This document shows, piece after piece, positions 33,397-41,649 of a stretch of DNA of 64,000 bases. Both the position numbers and the translations under genes were made by a program. The stretch is from an uncultured Oscillospiraceae bacterium (GTDB taxonomy: Bacteria > Bacillota > Clostridia > Oscillospirales > Oscillospiraceae): contig CAKTOF010000004.1 in the NCBI GenBank assembly GCA_934589675.1, positions 1 to 64,000 of the forward strand. The letters are read 5' to 3'. Each line of letters opens with the position of its first letter. Position 1 is the first letter of the stretch. The notes under the pieces are model-generated. The model was given only the letters and a program-made list of their open reading frames with translations. It was not told the DNA's origin and made no database searches.

Positions 33397-35082
33397 ATGT
33401 ACTACATTGAATCGTCCTGCTCCGGGTGCCATACCTGTGAGTTGGAATGCCCCGTGGGGGCCATCGGCTATGACGGGCCGCAGTATCAGATCGATCAGGA
33501 AAAATGCATCGGCTGCGGCACATGCGAGCGGCTGTGCCCGACGTGCTCGGTAAAAAACACGGACGAGAAGCCAGCGGCGCCGCATGAGACGCGGCATCTT
33601 TCGTGCGACCTTGTCGTGTGCGGCGGCGGCACGGGACTCATCACGGCCGTGCGCGCGGCGCAGCTCGGCCTGAAGGTCATTCTGCTGGAAAAGGCAAAGC
33701 GCGTCGGCGGCAACACGGATCTCGCGCACGGATTTTTCCCGGTCTACACGCGCCTGCACGCCGAGCACGGCGCGCCGGATGTCCGCGAGGACGCCGTGCG
33801 CGACCTGTCTGCCCGCACGGGCGGCGTCATCGGCGAGGACATCATGCGCACGGCCGTGTACGGCTGCGGCGAGTTTTTTGACTGGCTGCTGGACTTCCCC
33901 GGCACGCGCGAGCATTTTACGATCGAGCTCTTCGGAGAAAAGCGCCAGCTGGGGCCGATCTACGGCCCGGCCATCGTCGGCTTCCCGAAGCGCATCGAGA
34001 ACCTGAAAAGCCTCGATCCGTCCATCGGCCCGGGCTGGACGGGGACGTTCATCAAAAACGCGATGCTGCGCGCCATCTCCGATCAGAACCTGCCCGTGCA
34101 GATCCTGACGGAGCACCGCGCCCGTCACCTGCTCGGCGACTGCTGCGGCGAGGTGCACGGCGTGCTCGCCGAGGATCCCGGCGGCCTGACGGAGATCACG
34201 AGCCGCGCCGTCGTGCTCGCCACGGGCGGCTTTGGCAGCTCGGATGAGAAATTGCAGCAGTATTTCGGATTTTTCGACGTCGACCGCCCCGTCACGCGCT
34301 TTTCCGTCCCGACGGACACGGGCGACGCCATCGACCTTGTACGCGAGCTCGGCGTGCGCCCGGATCCGGAGCGGCTTTTCCTGTCGCTGTTCGGCCCGGC
34401 GCACCATCCGTACTCGTACAGCCTCTACCGCGCGCTCGAGCATCCGACCAACCTGTCGGTCAACCTGAACGGCGTGCGCTGGCAGGACGAGACGGGCGGC
34501 CTCGGCGAGGGGCGGCACCACATCGCGGGCAGCCCGCACGAGGTCGCGTGGGGCATCTTTTCCCAGGAAAACCTCGACGAGATCTTCCGCGAGTTCCTCG
34601 CGGACCCGACGCTCTCGGATGAGTACGACTGCTACCGCGACTATCAGGGCGACCTCGACCGCGAGGCTGCCTACAAAAAGCCGCCCGTTGTGAAGGCGGA
34701 CACGATCGCGGAGCTGGCCGGGAAGATCGGCATCGATCCGTCCGCGCTGGAAAAGACCGTGTCGGATTACAACGAATTCTGCCGCACGGGCGTCGATGCG
34801 CAGTTCGGCAAGGCGGGGCAGTTCCTGCGCCCGCGCGAAAACGGCCCGTACTACGCCATCTATGGCCAGCGCTTTTCCGAGTGCGCCATGGGCGGCGTCA
34901 TGGTCGGCCCGGACTGCCGCGTCCTGCGAAACGACGGCCGCGCATTTGCCGCGCTCTTTGCCGCGGGCGACGCGACGAGCGCCATGCACCGCCGCGGCGA
35001 GCTCGCGCCGGTCTCGGAGCTTTCGTGGGCCGTTGCCTCGGCGTTCCGCTGCGCCGAAGAGGCCGCAAAACTCCTGCAATAA
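33397..35082 (+). CDS. Ferredoxin-FAD oxidoreductase fusion
   Basis: The 561-residue fusion has a 2x[4Fe-4S] ferredoxin at 1-50 (CSGCHTCELECP and CIGCGTCERLCP). A FAD_binding_2 flavoprotein domain follows from about 68 (LVVCGGGTGLITAVRAAQLG) and ends GALFAAGDATSAMH-like with VSELSWAVASAFRCAEEAAK. The cluster can pass single electrons straight to the flavin, so it may be the electron entry for the whole group. The Gly motif is again the short GGGxGL form. AAAGGAGG precedes the ATG at 33397; the open frame extends upstream but has no ribosome site there. A strong terminator at 35092 ends the operon. Confidence 0.92.
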   Translation: MYYIESSCSGCHTCELECPVGAIGYDGPQYQIDQEKCIGCGTCERLCPTCSVKNTDEKPAAPHETRHLSCDLVVCGGGTGLITAVRAAQLGLKVILLEKAKRVGGNTDLAHGFFPVYTRLHAEHGAPDVREDAVRDLSARTGGVIGEDIMRTAVYGCGEFFDWLLDFPGTREHFTIELFGEKRQLGPIYGPAIVGFPKRIENLKSLDPSIGPGWTGTFIKNAMLRAISDQNLPVQILTEHRARHLLGDCCGEVHGVLAEDPGGLTEITSRAVVLATGGFGSSDEKLQQYFGFFDVDRPVTRFSVPTDTGDAIDLVRELGVRPDPERLFLSLFGPAHHPYSYSLYRALEHPTNLSVNLNGVRWQDETGGLGEGRHHIAGSPHEVAWGIFSQENLDEIFREFLADPTLSDEYDCYRDYQGDLDREAAYKKPPVVKADTIAELAGKIGIDPSALEKTVSDYNEFCRTGVDAQFGKAGQFLRPRENGPYYAIYGQRFSECAMGGVMVGPDCRVLRNDGRAFAALFAAGDATSAMHRRGELAPVSELSWAVASAFRCAEEAAKLLQ

Positions 35083-35091
35083 CATGGATTG

Positions 35092-35122
35092 AGCCCGGAC
35101 GGTCAAACGTCCGGGCTTTTTT
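35092..35122 (+). terminator. Terminator of the flavoprotein operon
   Basis: AGCCCGGACG/CGTCCGGGCT, ten pairs around GTCAAA, followed by a T-run to 35122. Confidence 0.93.
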
Positions 35123-35128
35123 GCACCG

Positions 35129-35157
35129 TTGCAAACCGCCTCTGACTATGGTATATT
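35129..35157 (+). promoter_or_regulatory. Promoter of the sensor kinase operon
   Basis: TTGCAA at 35129-35134, a 17-base spacer and TATATT at 35152-35157. Confidence 0.75.
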
Positions 35158-35192
35158 GAGTCTGCAAATCAATTACAGGGGAGGCGGCGAGA

Positions 35193-36377
35193 ATGAAAAC
35201 GGTCCGGCGGCGGAGCGCGCTGATCTTTGCTGCGGCGCTTGCGCTCATCGGGTTTGCCATGTGGCTGCGCTATGCAGCCCGGCAGGACTTCCCGCTGCCG
35301 TTTCTGAACATGTACCGCAGCATCATTTACATCGCCATGGCCGCGGCATGGGGCGTTTCCCTCTGGTTCCGCATCGTGCAGGCGCAGGCGCGGCGGTATC
35401 TGATGATGGCCGCGGCGCTTATGGTGCTCTGGCTGGTGCTCCGGACGGTGAAATTCAGCCTCGACAGCATCACGGCAGCGCGCTATCTCTGGTATTTTTA
35501 CTACCTGCCCATGCTGGGCATCCCGCTTATGGCGCTGTTTGTCTCCATGACGCTCGGCCGGCCGGAGAACTACCGCCTGCCGCGGAAGATGCTGCTGCTG
35601 TATATCCCGACGGCGGCGCTGCTGCTGCTGGTGCTGACGAACGACCTGCATCAGCTTGTGTTTTCATTCCCAGGCGAGGTCATGACGGATGCAATGCCGT
35701 ATGAGTATGGGGCGGGCTATTACGCCGTCGCCGGCTGGGAGCTTCTGTGCGCGCTTGCGGCGTTTTCAATCATGCTGTTCAAGTGCCACATCCCGCACAG
35801 CAGGAAGTATCTGTGCCTGCCGCTCGTCCCGCTGGCGCTGGCGGTTGCGTACTGCTGCGCCTATGTCGATGGCGTGCACTGGGTGTGGGTCGTCGCGGGC
35901 GACATCACCGTGTCGCAGTGCATCATGTTCGCGGGCATTCTGGAAAGCTGCATCCAGTGCGGCCTGATTTCGTCAAATTCCGGCTACGGCGCGCTGTTCG
36001 AGGCCACGACCATCCGCGCGCAGATCACAGACGCCTCGCTGCAGACGCGCTTTCGCGCGGCCGGTGCTGCGGACGTCCCGCCGGATGTGCTCCGGCGCGC
36101 CGTGGACGGGGCAGCGATGCTCGACGGGCATACCTATCTCAAAAGCCATCCGCTTCGCAGGGGACACGTCTTCTGGCAGGAGGACGTCGCGGAGCTGGCC
36201 GCCGTCACGCGCCAGCTTGAGAGCACGCAGGGCGAGCTGCGCGAGGCGGGCGACATTCTGCGCGCCGAGCAGGAGCAGAGCGCGCGCTTCCTGCGCCTGA
36301 AGGAGCAGAACCGGCTCTACGATCTCATTGAGCAGCGCACGGCGCCGTCGAGTCTGCGGAGCTGCAGCTGTGCCTGA
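35193..36377 (+). CDS. 7TM sensor histidine-kinase-like protein, frameshifted near 36340
   Basis: Seven hydrophobic segments in the first 240 residues (for example ALIFAAALALIGFAMWLRYA, YLMMAAALMVLWLVLRTV and LCLPLVPLALAVAYCCAYV) give the 7TM N-terminal sensor architecture of histidine kinases. A coiled-coil region follows (LAAVTRQLESTQGELREAGD). The frame ends at 36377 after SSLRSCSCA, which looks like out-of-frame reading. A different frame continues smoothly to 36697 (see next entry). The intact protein would be about 500 residues. GGGGAGG precedes the ATG. It lies upstream of a cytoplasmic kinase and a NarL-type regulator, so it is likely their membrane sensor. Confidence 0.8.
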   Translation: MKTVRRRSALIFAAALALIGFAMWLRYAARQDFPLPFLNMYRSIIYIAMAAAWGVSLWFRIVQAQARRYLMMAAALMVLWLVLRTVKFSLDSITAARYLWYFYYLPMLGIPLMALFVSMTLGRPENYRLPRKMLLLYIPTAALLLLVLTNDLHQLVFSFPGEVMTDAMPYEYGAGYYAVAGWELLCALAAFSIMLFKCHIPHSRKYLCLPLVPLALAVAYCCAYVDGVHWVWVVAGDITVSQCIMFAGILESCIQCGLISSNSGYGALFEATTIRAQITDASLQTRFRAAGAADVPPDVLRRAVDGAAMLDGHTYLKSHPLRRGHVFWQEDVAELAAVTRQLESTQGELREAGDILRAEQEQSARFLRLKEQNRLYDLIEQRTAPSSLRSCSCA

Positions 36378-36697
36378 ACGAGTCGGCGGCGAACCTTACG
36401 CTGTGCGGCGCGAGCTGCCGCGCGTCCGTCGAGGCGGAGGGCACGCTCGCCCCGGCTGTGGCGGAGCGGATCTACGACCTGTTCGAGGCGGTCGTGGAGG
36501 CCGGGCTCGGGACGCTGACGCAGCTGCTGCTCTACGCCGGGTACGAGGGCGGCCGGCTTGCCGTGCACATCAGCGCGGCGTGTCCGGCGGATCTGGCGCC
36601 GCTCAAGGAACGATTTCCCGGCCTTTCGGCAGAGCGGGACGACGACGGGCTCTGGTGCCTGTCCGATCTTCCGGAGGAAGGAGGCGATGCGGCGTGA
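36347..36697 (+). pseudogene. Out-of-frame C-terminal part of the 7TM sensor
   Basis: In the frame two bases on from the 7TM gene the text reads VESAELQLCLNESAANLTLC, then VAERIYDLFEAVVEAGLGTL and ends CLSDLPEEGGDAA at 36697. This continues the coiled-coil protein without a ribosome site of its own, so one base appears to be missing near 36340-36347 (a GC-rich stretch, CGCACGGCGCCGTCGAG). It could be a real mutation, a -1 frameshift site or a sequencing error. The stop at 36695-36697 overlaps the GTG of the next gene, which supports an originally continuous operon. Confidence 0.75.
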
Positions 36698-37641
36698 ACG
36701 CGATCAAAGAGGCGTTTGACAATCTCCCCATCGCCGTGTGCTTTTTTGACGTGCGCGGCATCGTGCGGCTCGTGAACCGGCGGATGCTCGATGTGAGCGG
36801 GATGCTGCTCGGCCGCGGCGTTCAGACGATCTATGAGCTGCGCGCCGCACTGAAAGATCCGCCGGCCGGCGTGACAAGGCTGGATGATGCGATGGCGGTT
36901 TACCGCTTCCCGGACGGAACGGCGCTGCGCTTTGCCTTTGAGGCCGTGACGGCCGACGGCGCGTCGTTTACACAGGTCACGACTGCGGACGTCACGGAGC
37001 TCGTCACACGCCAGCGGGCGCTCCGCTCGGAAAACGAGCGCCTTTCCGACGCGAACCGCCGCACGCAGGCGCTGCTCCGGCAGATGCCGGAGCTTGTGCG
37101 CGAGGAGGAGATCCTTGCGATGAAAATGCGCGTACACGACGACATCGGCCGCAGCATCCTGTCCGCGCGCCGCGCGCTCATGCAGGACGCCGGCCTGGCC
37201 GAGATCCGCGCGAGCAGCGCCGCGTGGGAGCGCTCGATTGAGCTGCTGCACCGCACAAGTCACAGGCCGCCGCCGGACGACCCGCTCTCGGCGGTGGAGG
37301 AGCACGCCGCGGCCGTCGGCGTGAAGCTGACGATGGCCGGCGCATTCCCGGACGACCGCGAATGCCGCCGCCTCATCGGCGCGGCTGCCTCCGAGTGCGT
37401 GACCAACTGCGTCCGCCACGCCGGCGGGACGGAGGTGCTCATTTCAGGAAGCGCGGGCCGCGTCACGATCACAAACAACGGCGCGCCGCCGGACGGCCCC
37501 GTCCGCGAGGGCGGCGGTCTGAGCGCGCTGCGCCGCCGCATTGAAAAAAGCGGCGGGCAGATGCGGGTGTACAGCTCGCCGCGCTTTGTGCTGGTTGTCT
37601 ATCTGCCGGAAGAGGAGGACGGAGCATGCCGAACGTTCTGA
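36694..37641 (+). CDS. PAS-containing cytoplasmic sensor histidine kinase (NarL-partner type)
   Basis: The 315-residue kinase starts with a PAS-like domain (1-110, LPIAVCFFDVRGIVRLVNRR). A coiled coil and the HisKA_3 box follow (MKMRVHDDIGRSILSARRAL, phospho-His H148), then a HATPase domain with the N-box ASECVTNCVRHAGG and a G-box GGGLSALRRRIEKSGG. There is no membrane helix, so it works in the cytoplasm, perhaps together with the upstream 7TM protein. The GTG start overlaps the upstream stop, with AGGAAGGAGG just before it. It overlaps the response regulator gene by 16 bases. Confidence 0.9.
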   Translation: MNAIKEAFDNLPIAVCFFDVRGIVRLVNRRMLDVSGMLLGRGVQTIYELRAALKDPPAGVTRLDDAMAVYRFPDGTALRFAFEAVTADGASFTQVTTADVTELVTRQRALRSENERLSDANRRTQALLRQMPELVREEEILAMKMRVHDDIGRSILSARRALMQDAGLAEIRASSAAWERSIELLHRTSHRPPPDDPLSAVEEHAAAVGVKLTMAGAFPDDRECRRLIGAAASECVTNCVRHAGGTEVLISGSAGRVTITNNGAPPDGPVREGGGLSALRRRIEKSGGQMRVYSSPRFVLVVYLPEEEDGACRTF

Positions 37642-38252
37642 TCGTCGAGGATCAGAAAATGATCCGAAGCCTGCTGGAAAGCTATCTGGAAAAAGAGCCG
37701 GGCTACCGCGTCGTCGCGTCCATCACGGGGGCATCCGGCGCGCTGGCGCTGTGCGCGGGCATTGACCTTGTGCTCATGGACGTGCAGACGGAGCACCGCG
37801 AAAACGGCCTGACGGCCGCCGCGAGCATCCGGCGGGAGCACCCGGACATCAAGATCATCATTGTGACGTCGCTTGTCGACTATGAGGTGCTCGCGACGGC
37901 GAAAACGGTCGGGGCGAACAGCCTGTGGTACAAGGACGCGGCGGAGGGAACGCTTATGGACGTCGTCCGCCGCACGATGGCCGGGGAGCATATTTTCCCC
38001 GATGCGCCGCCCCCCGTTGAGATCGGGACGGCCAGAAGCACGGAGTTCACAAAGACGGAGCTTCGCGTGCTGCGCTATCTTGTGCGCGGCCTGCCGTATG
38101 GCCGGATCGCCTCCGAGATGGGCGTCGAGGTCACGACGGTGAAGTACCATGTGACCAACATGCTGCGCAAGACGAACCTCGACAACAAGCTGCAGTTGGC
38201 CCTCGCCGTGAGCGGCGCGAAGCTTGTGGCCGATCTGGAGCCGGACGAATAG
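37626..38252 (+). CDS. NarL/FixJ-family response regulator
   Basis: The 208-residue protein has a receiver domain (VLIVEDQKMIRSLLESYLEK; phospho-acceptor D52 in LVLMDVQTE; Lys in LWYKDAAEG). The C-terminal LuxR helix-turn-helix is at 145-205 (FTKTELRVLRYLVRGLPYGR, then IASEMGVEVTTVKYHVTNML). It is phosphorylated by the kinase encoded just upstream. Its targets are unknown; the ydjGHI-like locus follows 174 bases downstream. Confidence 0.94.
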   Translation: MPNVLIVEDQKMIRSLLESYLEKEPGYRVVASITGASGALALCAGIDLVLMDVQTEHRENGLTAAASIRREHPDIKIIIVTSLVDYEVLATAKTVGANSLWYKDAAEGTLMDVVRRTMAGEHIFPDAPPPVEIGTARSTEFTKTELRVLRYLVRGLPYGRIASEMGVEVTTVKYHVTNMLRKTNLDNKLQLALAVSGAKLVADLEPDE

Positions 38253-38425
38253 AGTGTGAAAAAATCCCATGCGTCCTGTACAGAAGTATGGGGCGCGCGG
38301 CATTGGGCATCGGTAAAATAAAGGTAAGCGCAGGAAAGCAGACGGAGGGAGCATTCTGCCGCGTTCATCCCGGCGGCGGAGGATCCCGGAACATCAATCT
38401 GTCAGAAAGAAAGGAAGTCTTGACT

Positions 38426-39847
38426 ATGGGACTCATCAAAGCGGCACTTGGCGCGGCGGGCGGCGTGATGGCCGACCAGTGGAAGGAGTATTTTTACTGC
38501 GAATCCATACCTGAGAACGTAATGGCAGTGAAGGGGCAGCACCGTTCGTCCGGGCGGAGCAGCAACACCAAGGGAAGCGAGAACATCATCTCGAACGGCT
38601 CGGTCGTGGCGGTTGCCGACGGGCAGTGCATGATCATCGTCGATCAGGGCAAGGTGGCGGAGCTGTGCGCGGAGCCGGGCGAATTTGTGTATGACAGCTC
38701 GAGCGAGCCGACGATCTTCTCCGGCAATCTGGGCACCAGCCTGCTCGACACGTTCAAGAACATCGGCAAGCGCTTCACGTTCGGCGGCGAGCCGCCGAAG
38801 GATCAGCGCGTGTATTACTTCAACACGAAGGAGCTGATCGGGAACAAATACGGCACGCCGAGCCCGGTTCCGTTCCGCGTCGTTGACCAGCGGGCGGGCA
38901 TCGACATCGACATTGCAATCCGCTGCTTCGGAGAGTACAGCTACCGCATCAGCGACCCGATCCTGTTCTACACGAACGTGTGCGGCAACGTGAGCGAGGA
39001 GTATACGCGCGACCGGATCGACGGGCAGCTGAAGACAGAGCTGCTGACGGCGCTGCAGCCGGCGTTTGCGAAGATCTCGGAGATGGGGATCCGCTACTCG
39101 GCGCTGCCGGGGCACACGATGGAGCTGGCCGAAGCGCTCAACGAGGTCCTCTCGGGCAAGTGGCGCAATCTGCGCGGCCTTGAGATCGTGTCGTTCGGCG
39201 TGTCGTCGGTCAAGGCGAGCGAGGAAGACGAGCAGATGCTCAAGGAGATGCAGCGCAACGCGGCGTTTATGGATCCGACGCGCGCGGCGGCGCATCTGGT
39301 CGGCGCGCAGGCGAGCGCGATGCAGGCGGCGGCGAGCAACCAGAACGCCGGGCCGGCGATGGCGTTCATGGGCATGAACATGGCCGGCGCGGCCGGCGGC
39401 ATGAACGCGCAGAATCTCTACCAGATGGGCGCGCAGCAGCAGGCGGCGCAGCCGGCACCGGCACCGGCGCCGGCGCCGGCCGGATGGACCTGCTCGTGCG
39501 GGCAGACGGGCATCACGGGCAATTTCTGCCCGAACTGCGGGAGCAAAAAGCCGGAGCCGAAGCCCGCGGGGGACAGCTGGAAGTGCCCGCAGTGCGGCGC
39601 GGCGGCGCAGGGCAAATTCTGCCCCGAATGCGGGACGAAGAAGCCGGAGGCGCAGGCGGACGGATGGACGTGCAGTTGCGGCGCGGTGAACAAGGGCAAA
39701 TTCTGCGCCGAATGCGGCCAGCCGAAGCCGGCCGGCGTTCCGCAGTACAAGTGCGACAAATGCGGCTGGGAGCCGGCCGACCCGGCGCACCCGCCAAAAT
39801 TCTGCCCTGAGTGCGGCGACCCGTTTGACGACGGGGACCTGAAGTGA
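38426..39847 (+). CDS. SPFH-domain protein with four C-terminal zinc ribbons (YdjI-like)
   Basis: The 473-residue protein has a YdjI-type ('virion core protein') SPFH domain (about 1-300, beginning LIKAALGAAGGVMADQWKEY, with SEEYTRDRIDGQLKTELLTA). An A/Q/P-rich linker follows, then four CxxC...CxxC zinc ribbons (C-S-C-G...FCPNCG, KCPQCG...FCPECG, C-S-C-G...FCAECG, KCDKCG...FCPECG). In Bacillus, YdjI acts with YdjG and YdjH and the PspA system at the membrane; similar partners follow here. AAAGGAAG precedes the ATG. No promoter was identified in the 173 bases upstream. Confidence 0.9.
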   Translation: MGLIKAALGAAGGVMADQWKEYFYCESIPENVMAVKGQHRSSGRSSNTKGSENIISNGSVVAVADGQCMIIVDQGKVAELCAEPGEFVYDSSSEPTIFSGNLGTSLLDTFKNIGKRFTFGGEPPKDQRVYYFNTKELIGNKYGTPSPVPFRVVDQRAGIDIDIAIRCFGEYSYRISDPILFYTNVCGNVSEEYTRDRIDGQLKTELLTALQPAFAKISEMGIRYSALPGHTMELAEALNEVLSGKWRNLRGLEIVSFGVSSVKASEEDEQMLKEMQRNAAFMDPTRAAAHLVGAQASAMQAAASNQNAGPAMAFMGMNMAGAAGGMNAQNLYQMGAQQQAAQPAPAPAPAPAGWTCSCGQTGITGNFCPNCGSKKPEPKPAGDSWKCPQCGAAAQGKFCPECGTKKPEAQADGWTCSCGAVNKGKFCAECGQPKPAGVPQYKCDKCGWEPADPAHPPKFCPECGDPFDDGDLK

Positions 39848-40326
39848 AAAAGCTGGCCGTCGTGCTTATCGTTGTGCTCACGCTCGTGGTAGCGGGTGTC
39901 ATTGCCATCACGTTCGCCGTGCGGCACTTCTTCATCGCGGCCATCCGCGAGCTGGGCGCTACGAGCGTCCTCAATGCCGTGTACTGGACGAAAGACGGCG
40001 AAGACGCGGACGCATCCTTTGCGTTCACCTGCCAAAAATCAGAGGACGGCGGCCTGCTGACCTGCGATTTTACAGGCGAGGACGGGCGCGTCACGCTGGA
40101 GGATGCGCCGATGTCGGCGGATCAATGGCAGTCGCTGGCGCTCATGCTGCACTCGCTTGAGCTGACGCCGTATGACGCGCCCAGCGCCGAAATGCCGGAC
40201 GACGGGACCGTCAGCTATATCGAGCTTACATATGACGACACGACGCGGTGCTATTACGCCTGGGATTCAGACGAACTTTATCAATTCCTCTGCAGCGTTG
40301 TGCAGAGGCTTCAGGCGGCAGCCTGA
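39844..40326 (+). CDS. Single-pass membrane protein of unknown function
   Basis: The 160-residue protein has one N-terminal helix (KLAVVLIVVLTLVVAGVIAI) and an acidic outside domain with no recognised family. It starts with GTG overlapping the stop of the SPFH gene (GTGA), so it is translationally coupled to it. Two cysteines in the ectodomain could form a disulfide. It is perhaps an auxiliary of the SPFH complex. Confidence 0.65.
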   Translation: MKKLAVVLIVVLTLVVAGVIAITFAVRHFFIAAIRELGATSVLNAVYWTKDGEDADASFAFTCQKSEDGGLLTCDFTGEDGRVTLEDAPMSADQWQSLALMLHSLELTPYDAPSAEMPDDGTVSYIELTYDDTTRCYYAWDSDELYQFLCSVVQRLQAAA

Positions 40327-40434
40327 AGCGTGCGCCGGAAGGGGAGACGAATCGAGCAGAATTCCGATTTTGTTTGGCGCGTTCCCTCTTTACCCCACGG
40401 CAGGCACAGTATGAACACAAAGCCATAACGGCAC

Positions 40435-40466
40435 GGCCGCGCGGGGACAGTACGCCCCGCGCGGCC
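40435..40466 (+). other. 12-bp GC-rich hairpin in the leader of the lipoprotein gene
   Basis: GGCCGCGCGGGG (40435-40446) pairs with CCCCGCGCGGCC (40455-40466). No T-run follows, so it is not a classic terminator; it may stabilise mRNA or attenuate. The rest of the gap 40327-40496 holds nothing I can name. Confidence 0.6.
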
Positions 40467-40496
40467 ATACAGAGCAACTGAGAGGAGAAGTTGAAA

Positions 40497-41630
40497 ATGA
40501 GATTCAATCGAAGATGGATGTGCGCGGTGCTCGCGCTCATTATGCTGCTCGGCCTTGCCGCGTGCGGCAAGAAGGATGAGGGCAAGTCCGACCCGAACCA
40601 CATGAAGCTCGGGGAATATGAGCTTGACTTCCGGAAGGCGGAGATCATGACCGACTCCGACGGCGACGACGCGATCGTGCTGACGCTCGACTTCACGAAC
40701 AACTCCGACGAGAATGCGTCGTACCTCTGGTCGATCATCGAGTCGGCCGAGCAGGACGGCGAGGCGCTGGAGATCGCGTCGATCTTCACGAGCGAGGACA
40801 GCTTTGAGACGATCATGGACTCGCAGTACGAGGAAATCGAAAAGGGTGAGACCATCACCGTGCAGGCTGCCTTCAAGCTGGCAGACCCGGACGAGACGGT
40901 CAAGTGCACGTTTACGCTTGTCGTCGGAGACGAGAGCGCGAGCATCTCCATCGAGCCGTCGGAGCTCAAGCGCGTGACGCTGGCCGCCGACCCGAAGCCG
41001 GAGTCGGATCCTGAGCCGGAAACCGATCCCGAGCCCGAGACCGATCCGGAACCCGGATTCGATCCGGATCCGGAGGATGGCGGAGAGCCCGGCGCGCCGG
41101 ACTACTCGCAGGTCAGCGCGTGGTGGAACGGCGAGTGGTACGGCTGGTGGGGCATCACCGAGGGCACAGGCTCATATGCAGACCTCGTCGATGTCCCGTG
41201 GGACTGCTGCGCAAGCATCGACCTCGCGCCTGACGGGCTCGGCACGATGGTGCTCTGGGACGAGGATCTGCCGCGCAGCAACGCGCTCAGCGAGGTTCAG
41301 GTGCTTCTGGATCCGGAGGCCTCCGGCGAGCACGGCGTGCTCTACTCCAAGGACGGCTGGTTTATGGACGGCAGTGTGGAAGACGGCGAGTGGATCATCG
41401 ACCCCGACGAGCTCATCTACGACGACATGATCTGCTTCGAGGGTACCTGCTACGACGGCGAAGACAGCTTCTCCTACGTTGTGACCATGCGCCCGTGGGG
41501 CGCTACCTGGGACGATGTCGACGAGGCTTACCGCCCGTACTACTACGAGAGTGGCTATCTGCCCCGCGTTGAAGCGGGCGGGAGCGCGCCGGACGACCTG
41601 ACTGACATCATGACGGGCTCTGTGGGTTAA
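40497..41630 (+). CDS. Lipoprotein with DUF5067-like domain and acidic repeat linker
   Basis: The 377-residue protein has a lipoprotein signal (LIMLLGLAAC, lipidated C23). A beta-sandwich region follows (MKLGEYELDFRKAEIMTDSD, LTLDFTNNSDENASYLWSII), resembling the DUF5067 family of surface immunoglobulin-like domains. A DPEPETDPEPETDPEPG repeat linker leads to a second acidic, Trp-rich domain (VSAWWNGEWYGWWGITEG). I used the ATG at 40497 because AGGAG lies nine bases before it; TTG 40491 is too close. It lies between the SPFH and zinc-ribbon genes, so it may be the outer part of the same assembly. Confidence 0.75.
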   Translation: MRFNRRWMCAVLALIMLLGLAACGKKDEGKSDPNHMKLGEYELDFRKAEIMTDSDGDDAIVLTLDFTNNSDENASYLWSIIESAEQDGEALEIASIFTSEDSFETIMDSQYEEIEKGETITVQAAFKLADPDETVKCTFTLVVGDESASISIEPSELKRVTLAADPKPESDPEPETDPEPETDPEPGFDPDPEDGGEPGAPDYSQVSAWWNGEWYGWWGITEGTGSYADLVDVPWDCCASIDLAPDGLGTMVLWDEDLPRSNALSEVQVLLDPEASGEHGVLYSKDGWFMDGSVEDGEWIIDPDELIYDDMICFEGTCYDGEDSFSYVVTMRPWGATWDDVDEAYRPYYYESGYLPRVEAGGSAPDDLTDIMTGSVG

Positions 41631-41649
41631 AAAGGAAGGAGGACATTCG

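Noticed and set aside
36328..36693. Upstream extension of the soluble kinase
   Set aside because: That frame overlaps the true C-terminal part of the 7TM sensor; GTG 36694 has the SD and overlaps the previous stop.
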